From: Holophagales bacterium
GTDB taxonomy: Bacteria; Acidobacteriota; Thermoanaerobaculia; UBA5066
DNA: 64,000 nt
Direction of reading: 5' to 3'
NCBI GenBank assembly: GCA_016714815.1
Contig: JADKBZ010000004.1
Location: 404,673-468,672 of the forward strand
Shown: positions 25,198 to 34,224 of the stretch, piece by piece
Layout of the letters: each line of letters starts with the position of its first letter
Position numbering within the stretch: the first letter of the stretch is position 1
Notes under the pieces: generated by a model
Seen by the model: the letters and a program-made list of their open reading frames with translations, nothing else
Database searches by the model: none
Told to the model about the DNA's origin: nothing
Translations under genes and position numbers: made by a program

Positions 25198-26184
25198 ATG
25201 CTGCGAGTCACACGCTTCGTCGCCCTTGCCGGCTTTGCCGGCGCCCTCCTCTTCCTCTCTTCGAACGCTCCGGCGGCGGAGATCCGGGTCTGCGAGAACT
25301 CCCGGATGCGGCCGCCCTGCATCAACCTGCGCCACGGCGTGAACGACCTGAGCGAGTGGGGAATCTCGAACAGCATCTCGAGCTTCTCGATCGAGTCGGG
25401 CTCGTGGCTGATGTGCACGCAGCCCAACTTCGGAGGCCGGTGCGAGGCCTTCGACGGGTCGCGTGACAACCTCCAGGGGAGCCCCTTCCAGGACAACATC
25501 TCCAGCCTTCGTCCCGTGCGCGAAGGCGGAGGTGGAAACTGGGGCGGCTGGGGCGGATCGTCCGAGTGGGGCCGCCTCAGTATCACCGTCTACAGCGACA
25601 TCAATTACCGGGGCAAATCGTGGGTCTTCTCGGACGACATCCGGGACCTCTCGAACATGGGGCTGAGCAACAGGATCTCGTCCGTACGGGTCAGCGGAGG
25701 CCGCTGGCGCGTCTGCCGCGAGACCAATTTCCGCGGATGCACCGACGTGGATGGCGACATTCCCGACCTCCGGGACCTCGGGCTCAACGACCGGATCAGC
25801 TCGATCCAGGAGCGCGGACCGGGCGGCGGCGGACACGGCGGCCACGGCGGCAGCGGGAGCGGCGGCGACTGGAACGGCTCGGGCGGCTCCGGCTCGGGCG
25901 GCGGATGGGGCGGCTCCGGCGGCGGGGGCGGCTCGCGCGACACCGCAATCCTCTACGAGGGCACGGGGTTCCGCGGCCGCTCGGTCACGGTGAACGGCTC
26001 CTCCTCGAACCTCAACGACCAGCGCTTCAACGACAGGGCGAGGTCGATCCGCATCCGCGGCTCCTGGCAGCTCTGCTCGGACTCGAAGTTCCGCGGCGAG
26101 TGCGTCAGCATCCGCGGCGATCAGGAAGACCTCTCCCGCTTCGGGCTCAACGGATCGCTCTCCTCGCTGCGGCGCGAGAACTGA
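25198..26184 (+). CDS. Secreted protein with three beta/gamma-crystallin domains
   Basis: After a signal peptide (about residues 1-26), the 328-residue protein has three beta/gamma-crystallin domains at about 28-105, 123-210 and 248-325. Each is built of two Greek-key motifs ending in the calcium-site-like signature N/D-x-x-S/T-S (SNSISSF, QDNISSL, SNRISSV, NDRISSI, NDRARSI, NGSLSSL). Gly-rich linkers separate the domains, the second being about 35 residues almost entirely of Gly, Ser and Trp. Such domains bind calcium and stabilise extracellular proteins. Cysteines at repeated positions may form disulfides. The gene sits between two paralogous MscS channels. Confidence 0.88.
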   Translation: MLRVTRFVALAGFAGALLFLSSNAPAAEIRVCENSRMRPPCINLRHGVNDLSEWGISNSISSFSIESGSWLMCTQPNFGGRCEAFDGSRDNLQGSPFQDNISSLRPVREGGGGNWGGWGGSSEWGRLSITVYSDINYRGKSWVFSDDIRDLSNMGLSNRISSVRVSGGRWRVCRETNFRGCTDVDGDIPDLRDLGLNDRISSIQERGPGGGGHGGHGGSGSGGDWNGSGGSGSGGGWGGSGGGGGSRDTAILYEGTGFRGRSVTVNGSSSNLNDQRFNDRARSIRIRGSWQLCSDSKFRGECVSIRGDQEDLSRFGLNGSLSSLRREN

Positions 26185-26308
26185 CCCGCTATCCCCCCTG
26201 GCCGGCGGCGTCCAGAGGCGGACGGCGCCCGCCGGGGGTCTTCCTTCTCGCACCCCGCCAGCGGTTCGCCCGACGCCGCCGGGAGGAGGTCGCCTAGACT
26301 CGACTCAC

Positions 26309-28789
26309 GTGAATACGTCGTCGCCTCGCCGATCCCGTCTCCGGGCCAAGCTCGCGACTGCACTCCTTGCGGCCCTCCCGCTCCTGTCCTGCGGACCACA
26401 GGGAAGCGACCCGGCGTCCGCGGCCCTGCGGAAGGCCGACGAAGCCCTCGGTGGCGTCCGGGCAGCGCCGCCCGCGAAGACGACCGTCCCCGCCTCCCTC
26501 GGGGAGATGCCCGAGGCTGTCGCGCGCCTCGAGACTCTCCGGGAGGAGGTCGAGAGGGCAATTCCCGTCGATGACGCCGAGCTGGAGGCGACGGCGGCGC
26601 TCGACGCGGCGTTGCGACGGGTCGGACGCCTCCGCACCCGCGTCGACGGGCTTCCGCTCGACGAGCTGACCGAGGTCTCCCGGCGTCTCGCGGCCACGAC
26701 CCGTTCGGTGCGGGATGCGGGAGAGGTCGTCGGGACCCGGCTCCACCAGATCGAGGCAGGCACGCGCCAGGTCGACGAGCTGAAGGCGACCTTCGAAGCG
26801 TTCGCTCTGCTGGCGGAACAGGCCGGCGTGCCGCCCGCCCTGCGCCTGCGCGCCGGAGTCTGCCGCGCCCAGCTCGACGACCTCGCGGCCCAGCTGGCCC
26901 GGAGACGGACCCAGCTCCTCGTGCTCGTCGACAAGCTCGCCGAGGCGCGCGGAGGCGCCGCCGCGATGACGGCCGACACGCAGCAGCGTTTCGTCGAGTC
27001 CCGGAGGCGCTTCGCGGCGTCTCTGGAGGAGCCGATCTGGAACCTCGGGATCAGCGGCCAGGAGGCCCGGACCCTGATGGCCGCCCGCCTCTCGCGGGAC
27101 ACCCTGCGCGTCCGCAGGTGGTTCGAGTCCAACCTCCCGAGGATCCTCCTCCTGACGATCGTCTTTCTCGGAGGGACGGTCCTCCTCCTCCACCGGCTCC
27201 GCCCGGGAGCACATCGCCGTGCCGCCAGCGATCCGTCCGCGGCCGCGGGCGTTCGTTTCATGGAGAGCCCCCTGGCGGCCGGGATCCCGGTCACCGTCCT
27301 GGCCCTCGTCGTCCTCTCCCCCGAGCCCCCGGCCATCATCTATGACCTCGCGTGGCTTCCCGGAGCGCCCGCGGCGGCGTGGGTCATCGTCAAGGTGCTC
27401 GGCCCGGCCGTGCGCCGCACGGTCTGGGTCCTCGCCGCCTCGCTCGCCGTCACTCCCCTGGCGGGCGCCCTCGGCGCGCTCCCCTTCACCGACCGCCTCA
27501 CGACCGTCCTCCAGACCGGGCCTCTCGCCGTCGTCCTCGCGCTCGACCTCTACCAGGGCCGCCTCTCCGGCCACGCGGGAGGGGGCCGGGCCGCGGGGGT
27601 CCTCAAGGCGGTCCTGTGGCTCCTCTCCGGCTGCCTCGGCCTGGCCACCGCGGGAATGCTCGTCGGCCGCGTCGGGCTCGCCACGGTCCTCGGCAGCGGC
27701 GCCCTCGGGACGCTCGGCGGGATCGCCATGCTCGTGGCGGCCTACCTCGTCGCCGCCGGCCTGATCCGGAGCCTCCTCGCGTCGGAGCCGGCGCAGGGCC
27801 TGCGGATGGTTCGCGAGCACGCCGACGTCGTCGCCGAGAGCTGCCTCGCCGCGCTCCGCGTCCTCGGCGTCCTCGTCGTCCTCGCCATCTCCGTCAAGGC
27901 GTTCGGCATCGGACCCTGGCTCGGCTCCCTCTTCGCCGGGTTCCTCGGTGCGAAGGCGAAGGTCGGGTCGATCACGATCTCGCCGGGCTCCCTCCTCGGC
28001 TTCGCCCTCGTCCTCTGGATCTCGGTGCTCGTCTCCCGGCTCCTCGGGTTTCTGCTCGCGGAGGAGGTCCTCCCGCGGTTCGACCTCCGGAGAGGGACGG
28101 CCGTCGCGATCTCCGGGATCACGCGCTACCTTCTCCTCGTCGGGGGCTTCGTCCTGGCCGCGGGCGTCGCCGGCATCGACCTGACGACCTTCGGCTTCGT
28201 CGCCGGCGCCCTCGGCGTCGGCATCGGCTTCGGCCTGCAGAACATCGTGAGCAACTTCATTTCCGGGCTCATCCTCCTCTTCGAGAGGCCCATCCAGGTC
28301 GGCGACGCCGTGGACGTCCCCGGGGCGTCGGGGACCGTGACGCAGATCGGGATCCGGGCGTCGACGGTCCGCACCTTCGACGGGGCCGACGTCATCGTTC
28401 CCAACGCCGACCTGATCAGCAAGCCCGTGACCAACTGGACCGGCGCGAATCCCGACCGGCGCTTCGACGTCTCCGTCGGCGTCGCGTACGGCTCGCCCCT
28501 CGAGACGACGGCCCAGGCGCTCCTCGCCGCCGCCCGGAGGACCCCGGGCGTTCACACGACGACGCCTCCCGAGGCGTTCTTCCAGAGCTTCGGCGACAGC
28601 GCCCTCGACTGGACGCTCCGCGTCTGGGTGAGGATGGACGAGTCGCCGAAGGTCCTCAGCGATCTGAAGCGGGCCGTGAGCGAGGAGCTCGAGAGGGAGA
28701 AGATCGAGGTCCCCTTCCCGCAGCGAGACCTCCACATCCGCTCCGTCGCCCCCGGGGCGCTCGGGGCGCCCGGCGGAGAGAGCCGGTGA
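26309..28789 (+). CDS. Second large MscS-family mechanosensitive channel, paralog of the upstream copy
   Basis: The 826-residue protein aligns along its length with the 846-residue channel at 22523. It has a lipobox (LPLLSC near residue 30), the EMPEAVARLETLREEVE periplasmic region, the same series of membrane helices, and an almost identical MscS core (GALGVGIGFGLQNIVSNF, FERPIQVGDAVDVPG, PFPQRDLHIRSVAP). The core is more similar than the N-terminal half. The start is GTG at 26309. TAGACT at 26295-26300 is eight bases upstream, and the nearby GGAGGAGG is too far away to serve as a normal ribosome site. The two copies probably arose by local duplication. Confidence 0.92.
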   Translation: MNTSSPRRSRLRAKLATALLAALPLLSCGPQGSDPASAALRKADEALGGVRAAPPAKTTVPASLGEMPEAVARLETLREEVERAIPVDDAELEATAALDAALRRVGRLRTRVDGLPLDELTEVSRRLAATTRSVRDAGEVVGTRLHQIEAGTRQVDELKATFEAFALLAEQAGVPPALRLRAGVCRAQLDDLAAQLARRRTQLLVLVDKLAEARGGAAAMTADTQQRFVESRRRFAASLEEPIWNLGISGQEARTLMAARLSRDTLRVRRWFESNLPRILLLTIVFLGGTVLLLHRLRPGAHRRAASDPSAAAGVRFMESPLAAGIPVTVLALVVLSPEPPAIIYDLAWLPGAPAAAWVIVKVLGPAVRRTVWVLAASLAVTPLAGALGALPFTDRLTTVLQTGPLAVVLALDLYQGRLSGHAGGGRAAGVLKAVLWLLSGCLGLATAGMLVGRVGLATVLGSGALGTLGGIAMLVAAYLVAAGLIRSLLASEPAQGLRMVREHADVVAESCLAALRVLGVLVVLAISVKAFGIGPWLGSLFAGFLGAKAKVGSITISPGSLLGFALVLWISVLVSRLLGFLLAEEVLPRFDLRRGTAVAISGITRYLLLVGGFVLAAGVAGIDLTTFGFVAGALGVGIGFGLQNIVSNFISGLILLFERPIQVGDAVDVPGASGTVTQIGIRASTVRTFDGADVIVPNADLISKPVTNWTGANPDRRFDVSVGVAYGSPLETTAQALLAAARRTPGVHTTTPPEAFFQSFGDSALDWTLRVWVRMDESPKVLSDLKRAVSEELEREKIEVPFPQRDLHIRSVAPGALGAPGGESR

Positions 28790-28848
28790 CCACGACCTCG
28801 CCTCGATCGTGAAGAAGCTCGGCGCCGGCCTCGCCGCCCTCCCCGCCC

Positions 28849-29862
28849 CTACAGCCAGCCCGACTTCTTGAAGCCCCGGTAGAGCAGCGCGCAGACGACG
28901 GACATGAAGACCATCGCGACCGGGTACCCGAGCCTCCAGTGGAGCTCGGGGATGTTCTCGAAGTTCATCCCGTAGAGCCCCGCGATCATCGTCGGGACGG
29001 CCAGGATGGCGGCCCAGGCCGCGAGGCGCTTGGTGTCCTCGTTCTGCGAGACGGAGGCGAGGGCGAGGTGGGCGTTGAGGGCCGTCGCCGAGAGCTGGTG
29101 CACCGTGTCGATCAGCTCGTTGATCCGGAGGACGTGGTCGTTGACGTCCTGGAAGTAGGGGCGCGTCTCGGCGGGAATGACCGGGCAGTCGACCCGCGCG
29201 AGGTGGCTCGACACGTCGGTGAGCGGCGACACGGCCCGCCGGACCGAGACGAGGTCCCGCATGAGCCGGTAGAGGCGGCTCGTGATCTCGCTCGAGAAGC
29301 GCCCCGCGAAGATCTCCTCCTCGAGCGAGAGGAGCTCCTTTTCCAGGACCTCGACGACGGGGAAGTACTGGTCGACGATGAAGTCCATCAGGGCGTGCAG
29401 GACGAAGCCGGAGCCCCGGGCCAGCTGCGTCGGGACCGCCTCGCAGCGGGCCCTCACGCCGAGGTGGTTCTGGAGCGATCCGTGCCGCACGGAGACGAGG
29501 TAGCGCTTCGAGACGAAGATGTGCGTCTCGCCGAACTCGAGGCGGCGAGGCTCGCCCTCGAGCCGGACCGTCCGGAGGACGAGGAAGAGGGAGTCGTCGT
29601 AGGTGTCGAGCTTCGTCCTCTGGTGGGCGGCGTGAGCGTCCTCGACGGCCAGGTCGTGGAGGCCCAGGGCGTCCTGCACGGTTCTCAGCAGCTCTTCCGA
29701 CGGCTCGTAGAGCCCGATCCAGAGAAACCAGCCGGGGTTCCCGAGCGCGGCCGGGATCCCGTCGATCGGCACCTCCGAGACGCGGAGGCCGTCGCGGTAG
29801 GCCCGGCAGGCGATGACGCCGCCGGGGAAGGGCGAAGGGGAGGAGGCGTCCGAATCGGTCAT
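28849..29862 (-). CDS. corA: CorA-family magnesium/cobalt transporter
   Basis: The 337-residue protein has the CorA architecture: a cytoplasmic N-terminal domain with ALGLHDLAVEDA, a long stalk helix (about 190-270), and two C-terminal membrane helices. The first of these ends in the selectivity motif YGMNFENIPEL, with GMN at about 298-300. The C-terminus GFKKSGWL matches the basic end typical of the family. It is a pentameric channel for magnesium and possibly cobalt or nickel. The start is ATG at 29862, with a TACGAT at 29884-29889 as a possible -10. It is divergent from the glycosyltransferase cluster, with 80 bases between the starts. Confidence 0.95.
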   Translation of the reverse strand: MTDSDASSPSPFPGGVIACRAYRDGLRVSEVPIDGIPAALGNPGWFLWIGLYEPSEELLRTVQDALGLHDLAVEDAHAAHQRTKLDTYDDSLFLVLRTVRLEGEPRRLEFGETHIFVSKRYLVSVRHGSLQNHLGVRARCEAVPTQLARGSGFVLHALMDFIVDQYFPVVEVLEKELLSLEEEIFAGRFSSEITSRLYRLMRDLVSVRRAVSPLTDVSSHLARVDCPVIPAETRPYFQDVNDHVLRINELIDTVHQLSATALNAHLALASVSQNEDTKRLAAWAAILAVPTMIAGLYGMNFENIPELHWRLGYPVAMVFMSVVCALLYRGFKKSGWL

Positions 29863-29942
29863 TTCTCGCTCCAGCGACCGGGCATCGTAACGCCGGTGCC
29901 ACGGGAGCGGGCCTTCCGCTATCCTCCGCCCAACCGAACCGA

Positions 29943-31190
29943 ATGCTACTGACCCGACGCCCCCGCGCGCTCTATGCCGCGTTCGACCGCTTTCCGACGC
30001 GGAAGGGCGCTTCCGCGCACATCGCGCGCTTCGCTCCCGCCCTGTTCGAGGAGTTCGGAGGCGGCCTTCTCTACGTTCTCGGCGACGAGAGGCTCCCGGT
30101 TCACCAGGTCGAGGACGACGTCGAGATCGTCCGTTTCTCCACGCCGCTCCCGAACTTCCTCGAGCGGGCCGTCGCCTTCGGCGAGCACCTCGCCCGTCTC
30201 CTCGACGAGGCGGAGGATGGCCTCGAGATCTGCCACTTCCGCGACCCCTGGTCGGGAGTCCCTATCCTCGAGCGGCACCACCGGTACGCCACCGTCTTCG
30301 AGGTCAACGCGCTCCCCTCCATCGAGCTTCCCTACGCCTATCCCTCGATCGCGCCGAGGACCCTCGAGAAGGTCCAGGCGGCCGAGCGCTTCTGCCTCGA
30401 AGCCGCCGACCGGATCGTCACCCCGTCCCGCACGACGCGCGACCTCCTCGTGTCCGGCGGAATCCCGGCGTCGAAGGTCGACGTCGTGCCGAACGGCGCC
30501 GACCCCGTCCCCCCCCTTCCCCGCCCCTTCGAGGCGCCGGACGAGTACCTGATCTACTTCGGGGCGCTCCAGCCGTGGCAGGGAGTCGACACGCTGCTGG
30601 GCGCGTTCGCCCGCCTCGCCGACCTCGAGACGCTCCGCCTCGTCGTCTGCGGCTCCGGGCGGTCCCGGCAGGCCCGTGCCGCGGAAAAGCGCGCCGAGAA
30701 GCTCGGTATCGCCGGGCGGGTCCTCTGGCGCTGGGAGCTCCCCTCGTCCGAGCTCGAGCCCTGGCTCGGCAACGCCCTCCTCTCCGTCGCGCCCCTTCGC
30801 GCCTGCTCCCGCAACGTCGAGCAGGGGTGCGCGCCGCTGAAGATCCTCGAGTCGCTCGCCGCGGGCGTCCCGGTCGTCGCCTCCGACCTCCCGCCGGTCC
30901 GCGAGATCGTCACGGACGGGGTCGAGGGGCGCCTCGTCGCGCCCGACCGGCCGGCCGACCTCGCCCGCGCGATCCGCCTCCTCCTCCACCTCCCCGAGCA
31001 CCGCGCGCGGATGTCCGCCGCGGCCCGCGAGCGGGCCGCGCGGGACTTCACCTGGGACCGCTCCCTCGACCTCCTGAAAGGCGTCTACCGTTCGCTGCGA
31101 TCCCGGGCAGCGGCACCTTCTCACACGAAACCAAACGCGGAGGACCAGCATGTTCGAGGCTCTCAAGGCGTTCAAATCGCTCTCGCCTGA
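29943..31190 (+). CDS. GT4-family glycosyltransferase
   Basis: The 415-residue protein has the GT-B fold. The N-terminal acceptor half (about 1-195) includes RFPTRKGASAHIARF. The C-terminal donor half contains YLIYFGALQPWQGVDTLL, then the GT4 E-x7-E-type region APLKILESLAAGVPVVASD, where the nucleotide-sugar is bound. It is cytosolic or peripheral and uses a retaining mechanism; donor and acceptor cannot be read from sequence. TATCCT at 29920-29925 lies 17 bases before the ATG. The last 40 bases overlap the next gene in another frame, so the C-terminal tail after about residue 385 may be non-conserved. First gene of a six-gene cluster. Confidence 0.9.
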   Translation: MLLTRRPRALYAAFDRFPTRKGASAHIARFAPALFEEFGGGLLYVLGDERLPVHQVEDDVEIVRFSTPLPNFLERAVAFGEHLARLLDEAEDGLEICHFRDPWSGVPILERHHRYATVFEVNALPSIELPYAYPSIAPRTLEKVQAAERFCLEAADRIVTPSRTTRDLLVSGGIPASKVDVVPNGADPVPPLPRPFEAPDEYLIYFGALQPWQGVDTLLGAFARLADLETLRLVVCGSGRSRQARAAEKRAEKLGIAGRVLWRWELPSSELEPWLGNALLSVAPLRACSRNVEQGCAPLKILESLAAGVPVVASDLPPVREIVTDGVEGRLVAPDRPADLARAIRLLLHLPEHRARMSAAARERAARDFTWDRSLDLLKGVYRSLRSRAAAPSHTKPNAEDQHVRGSQGVQIALA

Positions 31191-32025
31191 GCAGAAGGCG
31201 CTGCTGGAGACCAAGCAGGTTTCCGGCGAGTTCGAGCCCGGAGCCCTCATCGGGCTCCTCCGGCCGATCGCCGAGTACGACCGGCTGAGCGACAAGTCGC
31301 GGACCCCGATGGGCTGCTCGACGGGCGCGCTCTTCGTCCTGTCGTTCGTCTTCCTGATCCTGATCCTGAACGAGGTCTGGCTCGTCGCGCCGCTCCTCCT
31401 TCTTTCGCTCGGCGGGGCGATCTTCCTCCTCGTCACGGTCCTGAAGCTCGGCAAGCTCGACCTCTCGAACAACTTCCGCCAGGTCGCGATGCCCCTCTTC
31501 GCCGTCCTGAAGGAGGACATGGAGGCGGGCGCGACGATGAACGTGAGGCTCGACCTCTCGGCCCCCACCGCGAAGCCGAAGAAGACCGGCACGGGGAAGC
31601 CCTACAAGGAAGGCGCCTACTACAAGGTCGTCGACACGACCTTCGTGGATCCCTGGTTCGGCGGAGGGACGCGGCTCGCCGACGGGAGCCTCCTGCAGTG
31701 GGACGTGACGGACGACGTCGTCGAGAGCGCCCGCACGAAGAAGACCGCGCGCGGAAAGCACAAGACGAAGACGAAGTACCGCAAGCTCAGCACGATCAAC
31801 GTCACCATCGCCCTGCCGCACAAGGAGTACGCCGTGACGAACCTCCCCGCGGACGAGGGGGAGAAGGTGAAGGTCCGCGAGAGCGAGAAGCGGACGACGC
31901 TGAAGCTCGCCAAGAAGGTCAAGTCGAAGTCGATCGACCCGATCGCACCCGCGGAGATCTTCGACATCATTTCCGAGGCCTACAAGCGCGTCCGCCCGGC
32001 GGCGGCGGCGGGGAGCGCGTCATGA
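31150..32025 (+). CDS. Unknown protein with two membrane helices
   Basis: The 291-residue protein begins with a short helical region (EALKAFKSLSPEQKALLE), followed by two adjacent hydrophobic helices (about residues 55-100). A long basic cytoplasmic or periplasmic domain follows, with AYYKVVDTTFVDPWFGGG and a Lys-rich stretch near 195-215. I recognise no family. GGAGG lies about 8 bases before the ATG. The gene overlaps the end of the first glycosyltransferase by 41 bases and the next gene by ATGA (32022-32025), so it belongs firmly to this operon. Confidence 0.75.
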   Translation: MFEALKAFKSLSPEQKALLETKQVSGEFEPGALIGLLRPIAEYDRLSDKSRTPMGCSTGALFVLSFVFLILILNEVWLVAPLLLLSLGGAIFLLVTVLKLGKLDLSNNFRQVAMPLFAVLKEDMEAGATMNVRLDLSAPTAKPKKTGTGKPYKEGAYYKVVDTTFVDPWFGGGTRLADGSLLQWDVTDDVVESARTKKTARGKHKTKTKYRKLSTINVTIALPHKEYAVTNLPADEGEKVKVRESEKRTTLKLAKKVKSKSIDPIAPAEIFDIISEAYKRVRPAAAAGSAS

Positions 32026-32417
32026 GCGGTTGCGAGTGCAAGAGCGGGTTCTTCTCCCTGCGCGACTGCGACGGGGCGCCGGCCTCGAGCTGCTCGGCGT
32101 GCGGCCGGGCGGTCTGCACCCGACACCTCTCGCCGGCGAGCGGCTTCACCGAATGCCTCGACTGCCACGCCCGCGCCGCGCAGCAGCCGGAAGGGGAGCC
32201 GGGCGCCAAGGGGGCGGCCCCCGCCGGCGAGGCGCCGCTCGACGACGAGTGGACCTACGGCGCCCGGCACCGTTTCTACTCCTCTGGCTACGCCCCGATC
32301 TACGCCGGCTCGCGCCACAGTACCTACTACGACAGCTACGACACCCGCTCCTTCGACGAGACGGACTCCGGCGGGTCCGAGGCCGAGGAGCCGGCCGCGG
32401 GGTTCGGGGACAGCTGA
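32022..32417 (+). CDS. Small cysteine-rich protein, probable zinc-binding N-terminus
   Basis: The 131-residue protein opens with a compact Cys/His cluster in its first 50 residues: C-x-C in GCECKSG, then Cys in RDCDG, CSACGRAVCTRH and ECLDCHA. This is consistent with one or two zinc sites of the treble-clef or B-box kind. The rest is acidic and Tyr/Ser/Asp-rich, probably disordered. The ATG overlaps the preceding stop as ATGA, and the following gene begins 3 bases after its stop. It may be an adaptor for the membrane protein upstream; no function can be assigned. Confidence 0.75.
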   Translation: MSGCECKSGFFSLRDCDGAPASSCSACGRAVCTRHLSPASGFTECLDCHARAAQQPEGEPGAKGAAPAGEAPLDDEWTYGARHRFYSSGYAPIYAGSRHSTYYDSYDTRSFDETDSGGSEAEEPAAGFGDS

Positions 32418-32419
32418 CG

Positions 32420-33583
32420 TTGCGCCCGCTCGTCCTCACCGAGAACTACCCGCCCGACCGGGGCGGGATGGCGCAGTCGTGCGACCGGATCGTCCGCGCC
32501 CTTCGCGCCACGGGCCTTCCCGTCGACGTCGCGCACCTCGGGAGGCGGGAGCACCGCGCCCGTCTCGAGCGGCAGGAGGGAGGCCTCCTCCTCACCGCGC
32601 CCTTCGACGAGGATCCGTCCCACGCCATCAACCTCCTCTGGAACGAGGTCTCCCGCCTTCCCGACAGGCCGAGTCACGTCGTCGCCTTCGGGGGGGCGAC
32701 GCCCGTCCTCGCCGGCCCGGCCGTCGCTGCCTGGCTCGGCGTCCCGCTCGTCACGCTCCTTCGGGGAAACGACTTCGACACCGGGCTCTTCTCCCTCCGG
32801 CGCGGCTGGGTGCTGCGGGACGCGCTCGAGCGCTCCGCCGCCGTCGCCACCGTCACGCGGGACCACCAGCGGAAGGTCGAGGCCCTCTTCCCCGCGGTCG
32901 AGACCCGCTTCATTCCCAACGGCATCGACCCGGCGGAGTGGGCCCTCGTTCCGCACGACCTCGAGCGGGCCGCGCGCTGGCGCGCCGAGCACGTGAGCGA
33001 GGGCAAGCGCGTCCTCGGGATGTTCGGCCACCTCAAGCAGAAAAAGGGGGGGGCGTTCTTCCTCGACGCGCTCCGGCGCGCGGGCATCGACGGCCGGCTC
33101 CACCTCCTCATCGTGGGCGACGCGGAACCGGAGATGCTCGCGCACCTGCAGTCGATCGAGTCCGCCGTCTCCTGGAGCCACGTTCCGTTCACGGACCGGT
33201 TCGAGCTCCTCCCCTACTACGCCGCGTGCGACGCGGTCGTCATCCCGTCCTACTACGACGGCATGCCGAACGTCCTCCTCGAGGCGGGCGCGCTCGGCGT
33301 CCCGCCGGTCGCCTCGACGGCGGGCGGCATGGCGGACGTCCTCGAAGGCGGCGAGAACTCCCTGACCTTCCCCCCCGGCGACGTCCACGAGTGCCGGCGC
33401 GCGCTCGTGGAGGCCGCCAGCGTTCCGATCGAAGCGCTTCGCCGCATGGGCGAGAAGCTCCGGGCCACGATCCTCCACGACTATCGCCACGACCTCGAAG
33501 CCTCGAGGTACGTGAAGCTCCTCGGCGAAACCGCCGGCCGCGCGCCGCGCCGCGCGGCCGCGACCTCCCTCAAGGAGAGCTGA
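32420..33583 (+). CDS. GT4-family glycosyltransferase
   Basis: The 387-residue GT-B enzyme has a glycine-rich N-terminal loop (ENYPPDRGGMAQSCDRI), a linker with the RFIPNGIDP stretch, and a C-terminal donor half. That half contains VLGMFGHLKQKKGGAFFL and the E-x7-E-type segment PSYYDGMPNVLLEAGALG. The start is TTG at 32420, three bases after the previous stop; it is the only start that gives the conserved first beta strand, and reading further upstream would run into the small zinc-binding gene in another frame. Donor and acceptor are unknown. It differs clearly from the GT4 protein at 29943. Confidence 0.87.
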   Translation: MRPLVLTENYPPDRGGMAQSCDRIVRALRATGLPVDVAHLGRREHRARLERQEGGLLLTAPFDEDPSHAINLLWNEVSRLPDRPSHVVAFGGATPVLAGPAVAAWLGVPLVTLLRGNDFDTGLFSLRRGWVLRDALERSAAVATVTRDHQRKVEALFPAVETRFIPNGIDPAEWALVPHDLERAARWRAEHVSEGKRVLGMFGHLKQKKGGAFFLDALRRAGIDGRLHLLIVGDAEPEMLAHLQSIESAVSWSHVPFTDRFELLPYYAACDAVVIPSYYDGMPNVLLEAGALGVPPVASTAGGMADVLEGGENSLTFPPGDVHECRRALVEAASVPIEALRRMGEKLRATILHDYRHDLEASRYVKLLGETAGRAPRRAAATSLKES

Positions 33584-33586
33584 AAC

Positions 33587-34213
33587 ATGCGTCGTCCCCT
33601 TCTTCCGTTCCTCGGCCTCGTCGTCGCCCTCGCCGCGATCCCTTCCGGGCCCGCCACGTCCGCGCCCCCCGCCGCGCCCGCGGCCGACCCGAACACCGTC
33701 GTCGTCCGTTCGGCCGGCGGTTCGAAGAGCTTCACCGTCGTCGAGAAGGGAAACACCCTCGAGATCCTCCTCCCCTCGGGCGAGCGCCTCGTCGGCGAAC
33801 CGAAGGGCGAGAAGCGGAAATACCGCCGCGCCTCGGGCGGAGCGGAACTCTGCGAGGTGAAGCCGGGGGAGAACGGCTTCAAGCTGAGAACGAGCGACGG
33901 CAAGCTCCTCTGGAAGGTCAAGCTCGACGCCGACAAGATCAAGGTCAGCGACAACGAGGAGAACCAGAACCCCTGGTCGCTGAAGACGAAGTACGAAGAC
34001 AAGGTCAAGGTCGTCGACGCCTCCGATAAGGAGATCGCCGAGGTCCGCTTCTACCCGGACAAGACGAAGGTGAAGAGCGTCGCCGGCATTGAGCTCTTCG
34101 AGTGCTCGTCCCCCCGGCGTCGCACCGCCTCGTTCGGAGTTCTCGCCCTCGACCGGATCCCCGAGGAGCACCGGGCGATCCTGATGGCGGAGATCCTCGC
34201 TCGCCGCCGCTGA
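33587..34213 (+). CDS. Secreted protein of unknown function
   Basis: The 208-residue product has a signal peptide (about residues 1-25) and an Ala/Pro linker. A region of short repeated beta strands follows, alternating hydrophobic and Lys-rich, for example NGFKLRTSDGKLLWKVKLD and KYEDKVKVVDASDKEI. The last 30 residues are basic and contain LDRIPEEHRAILMAEI. I recognise no family. It starts 3 bases after the glycosyltransferase stop, so it is part of the same operon and may be a periplasmic component of the same glycan pathway. Confidence 0.7.
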   Translation: MRRPLLPFLGLVVALAAIPSGPATSAPPAAPAADPNTVVVRSAGGSKSFTVVEKGNTLEILLPSGERLVGEPKGEKRKYRRASGGAELCEVKPGENGFKLRTSDGKLLWKVKLDADKIKVSDNEENQNPWSLKTKYEDKVKVVDASDKEIAEVRFYPDKTKVKSVAGIELFECSSPRRRTASFGVLALDRIPEEHRAILMAEILARRR

Positions 34214-34224
34214 AGCGCTGGCGG

